From CAYUUR01 sp964510235 (GTDB lineage Bacteria > Patescibacteriota > Saccharimonadia > Saccharimonadales > CAYUUR01), in NCBI GenBank assembly GCA_964510235.1, contig CAZEBF010000036.1, positions 1 to 5,661 of the forward strand: DNA of 5,661 bases, given 5' to 3'. The notes beneath the pieces are model-generated. The model made no database searches and was not told the DNA's origin. It saw nothing but the letters and a program-made list of their open reading frames with translations. Shown in pieces: positions 1 through 5,661 of this stretch (positions are counted from its first letter, which is position 1; each line of letters starts with the position of its first letter). Position numbers and translations under genes: made by a program.

Positions 1-17
1 CAAACATCTCAGCAAAT

Positions 18-50
18 AACCCCACTAAGTGCCGTCCTAGTGGGGTTTTT
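18..50. terminator. Intrinsic terminator, probably bidirectional
   Basis: A perfect 10-bp inverted repeat (18-27 AACCCCACTA against 38-47 TAGTGGGGTT) encloses a 10-nt loop. On the plus strand it is followed by a run of T through position 50. On the minus strand the stem is preceded by A-rich sequence and followed by TTATTTG, which makes a weaker U tract. It starts about 25 nt after the stop of the CHAP gene, so it most likely ends the late minus-strand transcript. The better T tract faces the plus direction, so it may also stop a convergent transcript entering from the left of the window. No gene is visible in bases 1-75. Confidence 0.85.
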
Positions 51-75
51 GGTATGGTTTCGGGCAAGATATTCG

Positions 76-723
76 CTAGGGTGATGGACGCAAATAACCC
101 AATACGATTGGCTTATTATACGAGTGCTTGACCTTCTTGGCGCCTTTATTCCCGTCCTGGTTATTTACGTTTTGATCGACAGAGATAAAGTACCCATTGT
201 GGCTTTCAAACACAACTGATACATGTCCATACGGATTGTTTTCCCATGGAGCCCAGACCGCAAGGTCACCAGGCTGAGGCTGCTCTCCAGCTTCGTATGG
301 AATCTTGACCCAGAATGAGTCTTGTTCAACGTCCCAAATATCAGCAGCATTACTTGGCTTCAGAGGATGATCAAGCCATAAAGCATATGCATCGGCAAAA
401 TCTTTGCACTGAGGACCATACATGCCGTCGCCATCATATACGGTTCCGACCGCATTGTTCAGCCACTGTCTAATGGCTTCAGAGTCTAGCCCATTCGTAG
501 CGGCCGGTACTTGAAGCATCTTGCCTTCTATGTGGTAGGACTTTTTCAGAGTACCGTTATCGGAAACTGCTTCAAGCTCTGCATACACCACCCCAGTGGC
601 GTTTTCCTCAATGATTCTTCTGGTTTCTTCTAGAGCTGTTTCTTGACTTTCGGTTCGAGAAAAGAGCTGCTCACCCTCCAGGGCAAGTTTGTCATCAATG
701 TATAGCTTTGCATGAACTAAAAT
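76..723 (-). CDS. CHAP-domain peptidoglycan hydrolase (endolysin or tail-associated lysin), probable ATT start
   Basis: Predicted cysteine amidase/endopeptidase that cleaves the peptide part of peptidoglycan. With ATT as codon 1 it has 215 residues: an N-terminal region of about 70 residues of unknown fold (1-70), then a CHAP domain (about 78-215). The CHAP signature is clear: YDGDGMYGPQCKDFADAYA with catalytic Cys106, then QPQPGDLAVW, YGHVSVVFE with His167, and FISVDQN with Asp183 or Asn185 as the third residue. There is no signal peptide and no membrane segment, so export would need a holin or delivery on the virion. Start choice: the frame is open back to a TAG at 799-801 and holds no ATG or TTG. 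The first GTG codons are at 589-591 and 586-588. The 44 residues upstream of them look protein-like (for example LYIDDKLALEGEQLF) and the ATT at 721-723 sits 7 nt behind AGGAG. A conservative start would be GTG at 591 (171 residues). The CHAP assignment is sure; the start is inferred. The terminator lies just downstream. Confidence 0.88.
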   Translation of the reverse strand: MLVHAKLYIDDKLALEGEQLFSRTESQETALEETRRIIEENATGVVYAELEAVSDNGTLKKSYHIEGKMLQVPAATNGLDSEAIRQWLNNAVGTVYDGDGMYGPQCKDFADAYALWLDHPLKPSNAADIWDVEQDSFWVKIPYEAGEQPQPGDLAVWAPWENNPYGHVSVVFESHNGYFISVDQNVNNQDGNKGAKKVKHSYNKPIVLGYLRPSP

Positions 724-730
724 TCCGTCT

Positions 731-740
731 CTCCTCTCCC
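731..740 (-). promoter_or_regulatory. Strong Shine-Dalgarno that decides the CHAP gene start
   Basis: Read on the minus strand this is GGGAGAGGAG. The AGGAG core ends 7 nt before an in-frame ATT (723-721), which is ideal spacing. The nearest ATG (714-712) is 16 nt away and out of frame, giving only 24 codons before a stop. No purine-rich site of this quality precedes the downstream GTG pair at 591/588. Confidence 0.65.
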
Positions 741-795
741 AGCTATTTGTCTGTGCCAGTGTATCATGATTTTGCTTGCGGTTATACGCTCGCAG

Positions 796-822
796 AGGCT
801 AGCCAACGACGCACACTAGCCT
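796..822. repeat. Small inverted repeat around the SGNH gene stop codon
   Basis: AGGCTAG at 796-802 is the exact reverse complement of CTAGCCT at 816-822, with a 13-nt loop. The right arm contains the TAG stop of the SGNH hydrolase gene (816-818). There is no T tract on either side, so it is not a convincing terminator. It could be an RNA hairpin in the junction between the SGNH and CHAP genes, affecting mRNA stability or processing. At 7 bp it may also be chance. Confidence 0.3.
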
Positions 823-1907
823 ATACGAAACCTTGCACCGTTTCCTGTTGAACCAATGTGTGACCAAATGTGCTGCGCCATAAGTTGCGCACCTTTATTG
901 CTGGGGTGGAGGTTATCAGCCATATAGCCGGCAGCATTAGCGGTCGCATAATCCCCCATGATGTCATAGAAGTTGATGTGAATAACGCCCTGTGCTGCTG
1001 CAACTGACTGGTTCGAGCTGCGTTGCTGATCGTAGTTGCCGTTTTCTCTGCCGTTCTGACCACACATAGTCATAATGATCGGTTCCCCTCCGTTACTTCT
1101 CACTCGACTTATGAAGGCATTTAGTTGCGTCTCCCAGTTGGCTTGGCTCCAGAGAAGGAGGTCATTTGTAAACATGACGATAGCAATTTTGGGTTGTACG
1201 ATATCAATCCATTTACCCCAGTCCGGGCCAGTTGTTCTAACGAACGTAGAAAGAAACTTTCCGTTTACCCCCATATTATGCACACGCGGACCTGTCGTTA
1301 GGCTATGAGGTTGCACACCGATCAGGTATGTATTAACAGCTGTACCCGCACTATTTGCTGCTCGTACCTCTAGGCTGCCTGTGAGTATCTCACTGTTCAC
1401 AGTGATGACCTTTATGCTGTTGTCGTTATTCCATGTCTCGGATACGTTTGTCCAAGAGCCAAAAACCCCACCCAATCTGTATGAAAAGTTGCCGGCGCCC
1501 GATCCATCTACCATGTATAAACTAAAGCTGTTTACTGGTACGCCGGTGGTGGCCACGATTGTGTTGCTTCCGCTGAGGTTGTTTGACCAAGTCGCAACCT
1601 TACTGCTACCGTTTGCAAACATGACACTTGCGTTTGGAGTCCCCGCTTGAAATGGTCCAACGCTCCATGCTTCAGAAATTGTTCCTAGTGTCCATGCGTC
1701 ACCACCACTCGTGAATGACCAATGATCTCGCCACGTGCCATAGAAACCATAGTCCGCAGTTTGCCCCCATCTGTTGACCATGAGCTGTCTAAGCTGTTCG
1801 GGGTAGCCACCATTGGTAACGCCCACTGTGCCTTCGGTTGTGCTATCTCCAAAGCAAGCGATAACCCTATCTTCTGGATCAGCAATCGCACGCCATGCCT
1901 GCAACAT
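816..1907 (-). CDS. Stand-alone SGNH/GDSL-type hydrolase, probable virion glycan esterase
   Basis: A 363-residue protein of the SGNH superfamily (esterases, lipases, carbohydrate O-deacetylases). Block I is FGDSTTEG with nucleophile Ser22. Block II is NMGVNGK (about 211-217). Block III is FTND (246-249), where the usual G-x-N-D glycine is Phe. Block V is DNLHP with Asp331 and His334. About 190 residues separate block I from block II, much more than in minimal SGNH enzymes. The insert (about 85-205) is rich in Ser, Thr, Asn, Gly and aromatic residues with alternating hydrophobic positions, suggesting a beta-sandwich, possibly glycan-binding. No signal peptide or membrane segment is seen. Its ATG overlaps the stop of the tail-fibre gene by one base, so it is probably translated with it and works on the same substrate. 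I infer removal of acyl groups from a host surface glycan; a lipase or acyl-transfer role is not excluded. Confidence 0.87.
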   Translation of the reverse strand: MLQAWRAIADPEDRVIACFGDSTTEGTVGVTNGGYPEQLRQLMVNRWGQTADYGFYGTWRDHWSFTSGGDAWTLGTISEAWSVGPFQAGTPNASVMFANGSSKVATWSNNLSGSNTIVATTGVPVNSFSLYMVDGSGAGNFSYRLGGVFGSWTNVSETWNNDNSIKVITVNSEILTGSLEVRAANSAGTAVNTYLIGVQPHSLTTGPRVHNMGVNGKFLSTFVRTTGPDWGKWIDIVQPKIAIVMFTNDLLLWSQANWETQLNAFISRVRSNGGEPIIMTMCGQNGRENGNYDQQRSSNQSVAAAQGVIHINFYDIMGDYATANAAGYMADNLHPSNKGAQLMAQHIWSHIGSTGNGARFRIG

Positions 1908-1909
1908 TA
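1905..1909 (-). promoter_or_regulatory. TAATG stop/start overlap (translational coupling)
   Basis: The TAA that ends the tail fibre (1909-1907) shares one base with the ATG of the SGNH hydrolase (1907-1905). Only a weak purine run (GGGATCTGGA on the minus strand) precedes the ATG, so re-initiation by ribosomes finishing the fibre is the likely way the second protein is made. Confidence 0.75.
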
Positions 1910-4900
1910 TCCAGATCCCACGGTAGTTACAATGAGTGCATAGCCAGCACCCCCCGCGCCCCCAGCACCAGAGTTTGCGCCATTAGTTGAAGCACCGCCA
2001 CCGCCACCAGACGCACCCCGAGCTCCAGTGCCGCCACTGCCACCAGCTACAGTGCCGCCAGCATCACCAGCGCCACCGCCACCGCCACCGCCACCACACA
2101 GTCCCGTGCTCGCCACACTACCATTACCACCAGCGCCTCCGCTAGCAGTACCGCTTGAGCCATAGATACCCTCAGACATATACCCAGGTTTTCCACCACT
2201 ACCACCAGCAGCAACGGCATTTGATGTATTCAAGCCACCGCCACCGCCACCAGTTCCTGTGTATACTGTAATCCCGTTTGCGCCTGGGATTTGGCCGAAA
2301 AGTGGACCACCAGCAGCACCAGCAGTATTACTACCGGCGCCTCCGCTCATGCCACCGACCAAGCCATATGCTTGCGTGAGCGTCTGGTTGGCAGTTGCGG
2401 TTGCAGCGCCCCCAGCGCCACCACCACCGCCACCAGCCTGGAAAAACGACCCAAAAGTTGTAGCTGCGCCCGCTGATCCTGTGGTTCCGTTCGTGTTGTT
2501 AGCTGTTGCTGCGCTGGCACCGGCGCCACCACCACCTATGGTTACTGATACCGTAGACGAAAGCAAAGTAGCGGGTAGTGCTGTTAGCTTAGTTGCTGCA
2601 CCACTCCATCCCGCGTTTCCACCATAGCGGTTAGAGCCAGCAGCACCCCTACGGCCACTGCCACCACCACCGCCACCGCCAATCAAGTAGATATCTACGG
2701 TGAGTGCGTTAGCAGGCTTTGTCCACGTACCACTACTTGTGAACTCTTGTATATTCTGACTAATGGCACTTACGGTAACTGTTCCGGCCCCACCATCCAC
2801 TACCTTTGAAATGCCCGCGCCTTCGACGAGTTCATAAGTTGCGCTAGAGTTTGCCGGGATTACGACAGACCAACCATTTGTGCTGATTTTGGTCACAAAA
2901 GCCGTCCCGTTTGTTACAAGCTTCGTGTCTCCACTCATCGTTGCGCCAGTCCCCGCCTGGAAGGTGACATCTCCTGTACCGATGTTCGTCACTCTTAATT
3001 GTGTACCGATAGGTATCGCGGCATCGCTGTTCTGTGGTAAAGTTTGGGTCGAAGCAGAAGAGTTACTGCGAGTTATGTGCTTGCCCGCGTCAGTGAGTAG
3101 TAGTGTATACGACGTACCAGTCTGGGCATTTATAGAAGGCGAGAGGTTGGCAGCTATTGTACCCTCGCTATTATTAATAGCGAGCCTGGCTGCTTCGGAT
3201 CGAGTAAGACTTAAATCCGTACCAGAGCTACCACCAGGACCAAGGTTAATCGCTGGAGTATCTGCCGCATGAAAGTATAGCTTTGGCTGAGCATCTGTGT
3301 TGTTGCGGAAGAGCGTGAAAGCTGCACCAAAAAATCCAGCAAAAGCTATTTTACCGTTTCCTCCAGCGTCCACTGTAGTGGTTCCAGTAAGTGTCTTATC
3401 GCCCGCTACAGTTTGATTACCGGTAAGCTTCACGTTCGCACCATCCAAGTTGTCTATGTACGCCTTTGTAGACTGTTGAGTCGGAGCCTGAGTGTCGCTG
3501 TTGGATGCCATATTGTCTTCATCGAGCAATGCCGAGCCCCCTATAGAAGCCAGCCAGCCATTAGTGCTTACTTTGGTTACGAGCGCGGTCTTGTTCGTAG
3601 TGAGGCTGGTGTCACCAGTCAATGTTGCGCCTGTACCTGCCTGCAGTGTGACCGTTCCGGCGCCTATGTTGAATATCCGTATCTGCGTACCGACAGCGAT
3701 AGCTACATCGCTGTTTTGAGGGAATGTCTGGGTTGACGCGCTGCCGTTACTGCGGGTAATTTGTTTACCTGCATCTGCGAGAACAAGTGTGTATGACGTT
3801 CCTGTTTGGGCGTTAATTGAGGGTGAAAGGTTAGCGGCGAGTGTCCCTGTACTGTTCGCGATGGAGAGCATTTTTGCGCTCGGTCGGGATAGCGGGGTAT
3901 CGGGTATCAGCGTAGTACCGTCACCAAAACCAATACCAGCTCCTGTTACACCAAGAAACGCTGAAAACACCTTATCAAAAGGTGCAACCTCGGCATACGG
4001 TGAGTTACCTGATGTCGTTCCCCAGGCTCTCCAAGTCGACTGAGTACTTTTTACGAGCGTTCCTATGGGGTCTCCGCCTATTACGGCTGCGATGTGCGTT
4101 GCAATAACACCGCGCTGGTACACATCAGGGTGTGTACCGTCAAATCCTGCTCCTGTGTTGGTGACAACTGTCGATGAATCTATTACTGGAACGCCTATTG
4201 CATAGGCCGCTGGTCGAGCGGCGGTGTATTCAGAGTTAGGAAATGCATTACTTCGATATGGTATCCACAAGACAACATCCTCTGCGGTATGTGATTGCAC
4301 AGCGCTCACAAGGGCAGGCACATCAGTTGCATAGCTCGTGTCGTTCGCGCCGGTAGCAACAATAACAAGCTTGAGTGTTCCGGCTGTCTCAAGCGTATCG
4401 ATGAGATCAAATGCACGGTGCGGGTTGCTCGTATACTGCGAAGAGGTAGCCCCAGATTCACCGACTGGCCAGAACCGTACAATATGCTCTAGAGTTGGTC
4501 GAATTATTTCTGGGCAGGTCGTACCACTGGAGGTTATATGCAGTGTGTGTGATGTGTTTGAAATCGCTCCAGAAGTCCAGATATTTCCCGACTTCGTCGC
4601 TGCGCTACAGTTAATAGTGCCGAGAATAGTGCCGCCGGGGCCATCACGAATGGTCATAGTGCCAAAACTTGGATCAGTGCGGTAGGCTACTGTAAAACCA
4701 GTACAGGTAGCAACGTGGGTTAATACCTGGCCGTTGGTTAATGTTGAGCCCTGCCCAGCTAGCGAAACCGTGGCCACTGTTCCATCTGTTGAAGTGGCCG
4801 TGGCCGAGACGGCGCCCTGGGCGTGTACAGCATACGGCATATTTTTTGGGCGTGCGAGTTGTTCGTTTATGAGTTGCTCTACTAACTGTGGCCATCCTGG

Positions 4901-5620
4901 GGCGTAGGTTGTGCCGATATCACCCAGTGAGTCGGTAATACAGACCACGTCTATTGGCGCAGCTGTTGTGGCGCTATTTAGGGCCGAGAACCAGTTTTCA
5001 AGACCGGTCGTTTTGTAGCCAACACCGCCGGTTAGTTTTGGTGAGGAGAGAATAGAATCAGCGTAGTTCTTGGTTACAGCATCCGTGGCGCTGACTGGAT
5101 CATCGATGTTGGACAGGAGCGCGCCGCCAAATCCGAGATTGTTTGCTCCCAATCTACTAATAGTTGTGTCTGGAGCACTACTGCCATCACCGAACAATAC
5201 CCCGGCATTAGCGGAAAGGGCAAGCTTGCTGTTTGTATCGCTGTCTGCTGCGTTACCATACAGACTAACCACGCCACCTGCCCCAGTCACGCCGTCGATA
5301 ACTACCTTGCCGTCAGTGCCGTGTTCGGATCTAAGCTGATCACTTAAAGTCTTGATGCCGGCTACCGATTGATTGCCTGTCGTCTTAACATTATTACCGT
5401 CTAGACTATCAACATATGCTTTTGTGACCGCGTCCGTTGGGTTTGAAGGAGTCGGGACAGTAACTGTACCAGTAAAGGTTGGGCTAGCAAGAGGCGCATA
5501 ATCACCTAGCGTTCCGCTGGTATCCAGCGTTCCATCGGCATTGTGTTCCACATCAAGAAACTCATTGAGGATGCCCCCCCAGGTACCGTCATCTGAACCA
5601 ACTATTGGTAATCTTGGCAT
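1907..5620 (-). CDS. Mosaic phage tail fibre / receptor-binding protein with embedded SGNH hydrolase and glycine-rich tip
   Basis: A 1237-residue structural protein, probably a trimeric tail fibre. Order of parts: 1-35, N-terminal segment typical of phage fibres (DGTWGGILNEFL, EHNADGTL), presumably the virion attachment; 41-92, tail-fibre repeat with YAPLASPTFTG and AVTKAYVDSLDG; 173-190, another DAVTKNYADS unit; about 220-516, SGNH hydrolase domain with block I ITDSLGD (Ser231), probable block II VGESGATSSQ (386-395), block III GAND (424-427) and block V FDGTHPD (Asp494, His497); 585-696 and 814-923, two copies of a beta-type module; 717-747, a second KAYIDNLDGANVK repeat; 957-1237, a glycine-rich domain beginning EFTSSGTWTKP and VDIYLIGGGGGGG. 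Glycine-rich domains of this sort form the receptor-contacting tip in T-even phage adhesins (gp38). Between SGNH blocks I and II is a 150-residue insert with Cys306, Cys338 and Cys369. The ATG at 5620 lies 4 nt after a possible upstream stop and has a weak GAGA ribosome site. Fibre identity is firm; receptor and substrate are unknown. Confidence 0.92.
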   Translation of the reverse strand: MPRLPIVGSDDGTWGGILNEFLDVEHNADGTLDTSGTLGDYAPLASPTFTGTVTVPTPSNPTDAVTKAYVDSLDGNNVKTTGNQSVAGIKTLSDQLRSEHGTDGKVVIDGVTGAGGVVSLYGNAADSDTNSKLALSANAGVLFGDGSSAPDTTISRLGANNLGFGGALLSNIDDPVSATDAVTKNYADSILSSPKLTGGVGYKTTGLENWFSALNSATTAAPIDVVCITDSLGDIGTTYAPGWPQLVEQLINEQLARPKNMPYAVHAQGAVSATATSTDGTVATVSLAGQGSTLTNGQVLTHVATCTGFTVAYRTDPSFGTMTIRDGPGGTILGTINCSAATKSGNIWTSGAISNTSHTLHITSSGTTCPEIIRPTLEHIVRFWPVGESGATSSQYTSNPHRAFDLIDTLETAGTLKLVIVATGANDTSYATDVPALVSAVQSHTAEDVVLWIPYRSNAFPNSEYTAARPAAYAIGVPVIDSSTVVTNTGAGFDGTHPDVYQRGVIATHIAAVIGGDPIGTLVKSTQSTWRAWGTTSGNSPYAEVAPFDKVFSAFLGVTGAGIGFGDGTTLIPDTPLSRPSAKMLSIANSTGTLAANLSPSINAQTGTSYTLVLADAGKQITRSNGSASTQTFPQNSDVAIAVGTQIRIFNIGAGTVTLQAGTGATLTGDTSLTTNKTALVTKVSTNGWLASIGGSALLDEDNMASNSDTQAPTQQSTKAYIDNLDGANVKLTGNQTVAGDKTLTGTTTVDAGGNGKIAFAGFFGAAFTLFRNNTDAQPKLYFHAADTPAINLGPGGSSGTDLSLTRSEAARLAINNSEGTIAANLSPSINAQTGTSYTLLLTDAGKHITRSNSSASTQTLPQNSDAAIPIGTQLRVTNIGTGDVTFQAGTGATMSGDTKLVTNGTAFVTKISTNGWSVVIPANSSATYELVEGAGISKVVDGGAGTVTVSAISQNIQEFTSSGTWTKPANALTVDIYLIGGGGGGGSGRRGAAGSNRYGGNAGWSGAATKLTALPATLLSSTVSVTIGGGGAGASAATANNTNGTTGSAGAATTFGSFFQAGGGGGGAGGAATATANQTLTQAYGLVGGMSGGAGSNTAGAAGGPLFGQIPGANGITVYTGTGGGGGGLNTSNAVAAGGSGGKPGYMSEGIYGSSGTASGGAGGNGSVASTGLCGGGGGGGGAGDAGGTVAGGSGGTGARGASGGGGGASTNGANSGAGGAGGAGYALIVTTVGSG
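1910..2752 (-). other. Sequence encoding the C-terminal glycine-rich adhesin domain
   Basis: Residues 957-1237 of the fibre. It opens with EFTSSGTWTKPANALTVDIYLIGG, a common lead into phage glycine-rich domains, then has at least five poly-Gly tracts (near 981-987, 1029-1032, 1063-1068, 1124-1129, 1176-1183, 1205-1209) separated by Ala/Ser/Thr/Asn loops, and ends GYALIVTTVGSG. The alternation of poly-Gly runs with short variable loops matches the known polyglycine-helix sandwich of T-even adhesin tips, where the loops bind receptor. That structural comparison is an inference here. Confidence 0.75.
2072..2095 (-). repeat. Tandem hexanucleotide tract (GGTGGC)x4 encoding Gly8
   Basis: Four perfect copies of a 6-bp unit (GCCACC on the plus strand) encode eight glycines (residues 1176-1183), just after Cys1175. 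Shorter versions of the same unit lie near 1992-2009, 2234-2252, 2421-2438 and 2660-2680. Unit gain or loss would stay in frame, adding or removing two glycines. Confidence 0.8.
2852..3181 (-). repeat. Second copy of a ~110-residue internal module of the tail fibre
   Basis: Residues 814-923. It carries the segment from AANLSPSINAQTGTSYTL through DAGK, ITRSN, SASTQT, PQNSD, GTQ, QAGTGAT and ending KISTNGW. By eye about 70% of residues match the first copy (residues 585-696). The unit resembles small beta domains found in tandem in phage fibres, where they act as shaft or spacer. Confidence 0.85.
3164..3184. repeat. Perfect 21-bp palindrome inside the tail-fibre gene
   Basis: CTCGCTATTA (3164-3173) and TAATAGCGAG (3175-3184) are exact reverse complements around one central base. 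It codes for the LAINNSEG region at the start of the second duplicated module. The corresponding stretch of the first module has no such dyad. No regulatory role is evident. Confidence 0.6.
3389..3466 (-). repeat. Second KAY(I/V)D-N-L-DG tail-fibre repeat
   Basis: Residues 719-744 (KAYIDNLDGANVK, then LTGNQTVAGDKTL) match residues 67-92 (KAYVDSLDGNNVK, then TTGNQSVAGIKTL; bases 5345-5422) at most positions without gaps. It opens the second structural half of the fibre, which suggests the protein grew by reusing a whole N-terminal module. Confidence 0.8.
3533..3868 (-). repeat. First copy of a ~110-residue internal module of the tail fibre
   Basis: Residues 585-696, directly downstream of the SGNH domain and its linker. 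Protein identity to the copy at 2852-3181 is high, while the DNA differs mainly at third codon positions, so the duplication is old or the copies came from different relatives. Confidence 0.85.
4073..4963 (-). other. Sequence encoding the SGNH hydrolase domain embedded in the fibre
   Basis: Residues about 220-516. Catalytic elements: Ser231 in ITDSLGD (the usual G-D-S is T-D-S), GAND at 424-427 and D-x-x-H at 494-497. Residues about 270-380 form an insert between blocks I and II with strand-like segments (for example SFGTMTIRD and HTLHITSSG) and three cysteines. Known phage tailspike and tail SGNH domains act as esterases that remove acetyl groups from host polysaccharide; I infer the same kind of activity here. 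Confidence 0.8.
5345..5422 (-). repeat. First KAY(I/V)D-N-L-DG tail-fibre repeat
   Basis: Residues 67-92, following YAPLASPTFTG. This is the common phage-fibre unit often seen N-terminal to shaft or enzymatic domains. Its partner is at 3389-3466; a shorter form (DAVTKNYADS, residues 180-189) lies between them, just before the SGNH domain. Confidence 0.8.
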
Positions 5621-5624
5621 GTTT

Positions 5625-5661
5625 TTATCTCATATCTACCGTCATTAACCCTCTCATTGTA
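5625..5661 (-). CDS. Possible C-terminus of an upstream gene (partial)
   Basis: One minus-strand frame entering from the right edge reads TMRGLMTVDMR and stops at TAA (5627-5625), 4 nt before the fibre ATG. The spacing suits an operonic neighbour, and its last codons would contain the GAGA ribosome site of the fibre gene. Only 11 residues are visible, so no function can be given. A second frame is also open here and would run about 20 nt into the fibre gene, so the choice is uncertain. Confidence 0.35.
   Translation of the reverse strand, partial: TMRGLMTVDMR

Noticed and set aside
12..100. Direct repeat GCAAATAACCC at 12-22 and 90-100, considered as an attachment-site or operator pair
   Set aside because: It is only 11 nt. 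One copy is part of the terminator flank and the other is coding sequence at the CHAP C-terminus. No integrase or tRNA is present.
640..714. Out-of-frame ATG at 714-712 as the start of a small gene
   Set aside because: It gives only 24 codons before a stop, the ribosome site is 16 nt away, and it overlaps the better CHAP frame.
724..815. Possible promoter for the CHAP gene (TTGGCT, TATAAC and GATACACT on the minus strand)
   Set aside because: The -35-like and -10-like boxes have poor spacing (14 nt) and weak matches. The gene can be transcribed from upstream, so a promoter cannot be supported.
2259..2627. Long plus-strand open frame rich in Pro and Ala
   Set aside because: It is the antisense of the glycine-rich codons (GGN becomes NCC). 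It has no ribosome site and lies wholly inside the fibre gene.
2880..3272. Plus-strand open frame of 130 codons, with a similar one at 3492-3719 and 3789-4043
   Set aside because: Both are opposite the duplicated fibre modules and resemble each other only because those modules do. They are shadows of the minus-strand gene.
3967..3983. Small hairpin CACCTT/AAGGTG with a 5-nt loop in the fibre gene
   Set aside because: Six-base arms are expected by chance in a sequence this long and no T tract follows.
1..5661. CRISPR array, tRNA, diversity-generating retroelement template repeat or mobile element
   Set aside because: No regularly spaced repeats, cloverleaf, reverse transcriptase, transposase or terminal inverted repeats were seen. 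The glycine-rich tip has no A-biased variable repeat.

Overview
The window looks like the distal end of a late (tail, adsorption and lysis) module of a tailed phage or prophage. Three complete genes and possibly the last codons of a fourth all run on the minus strand, from right to left in these coordinates. The first residues of the large protein (the segment around 'DGTWGGILNEFL' and 'EHNADGTL'), followed by 'YAPLASPTFTG' and 'AVTKAYVDSL' modules, are typical of tail fibres from phages of Actinobacteria and, as I recall, of Candidatus Saccharibacteria and other Patescibacteria. I cannot fix the host from this window. The standard code fits: stops are TAG and TAA, tryptophan is TGG, and no gene needs recoded TGA.

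Layout, in transcription order. At 5625-5661 there may be the tail of an upstream gene, ending 4 nt before the next start. At 1907-5620 lies a 1237-residue mosaic tail fibre or receptor-binding protein. It has an N-terminal attachment region, tail-fibre repeats, an embedded SGNH (GDSL-type) hydrolase domain, two diverged copies of a roughly 110-residue beta-type module, and a C-terminal glycine-rich adhesin domain. At 816-1907 lies a stand-alone SGNH hydrolase whose ATG overlaps the fibre stop codon (TAATG), so translational coupling is likely. After a gap of about 90 bp comes a CHAP-domain peptidoglycan hydrolase at 76-723. Its best start appears to be a non-canonical ATT behind a strong Shine-Dalgarno sequence. 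Starting at the first GTG would discard 44 protein-like residues. A strong hairpin terminator at 18-50 closes the unit.

Taken together the cassette carries one binding domain (glycine-rich tip), two different SGNH esterase-type domains that share an unusual large insert between catalytic blocks I and II, and one peptidoglycan hydrolase. The inferred job is recognition, de-decoration and breaching of a glycan-rich cell envelope. No holin, transmembrane protein, tRNA, CRISPR array, integrase or transposase is visible. The plus strand shows no credible gene; its open frames are shadows, many of them created by the glycine-rich codons.
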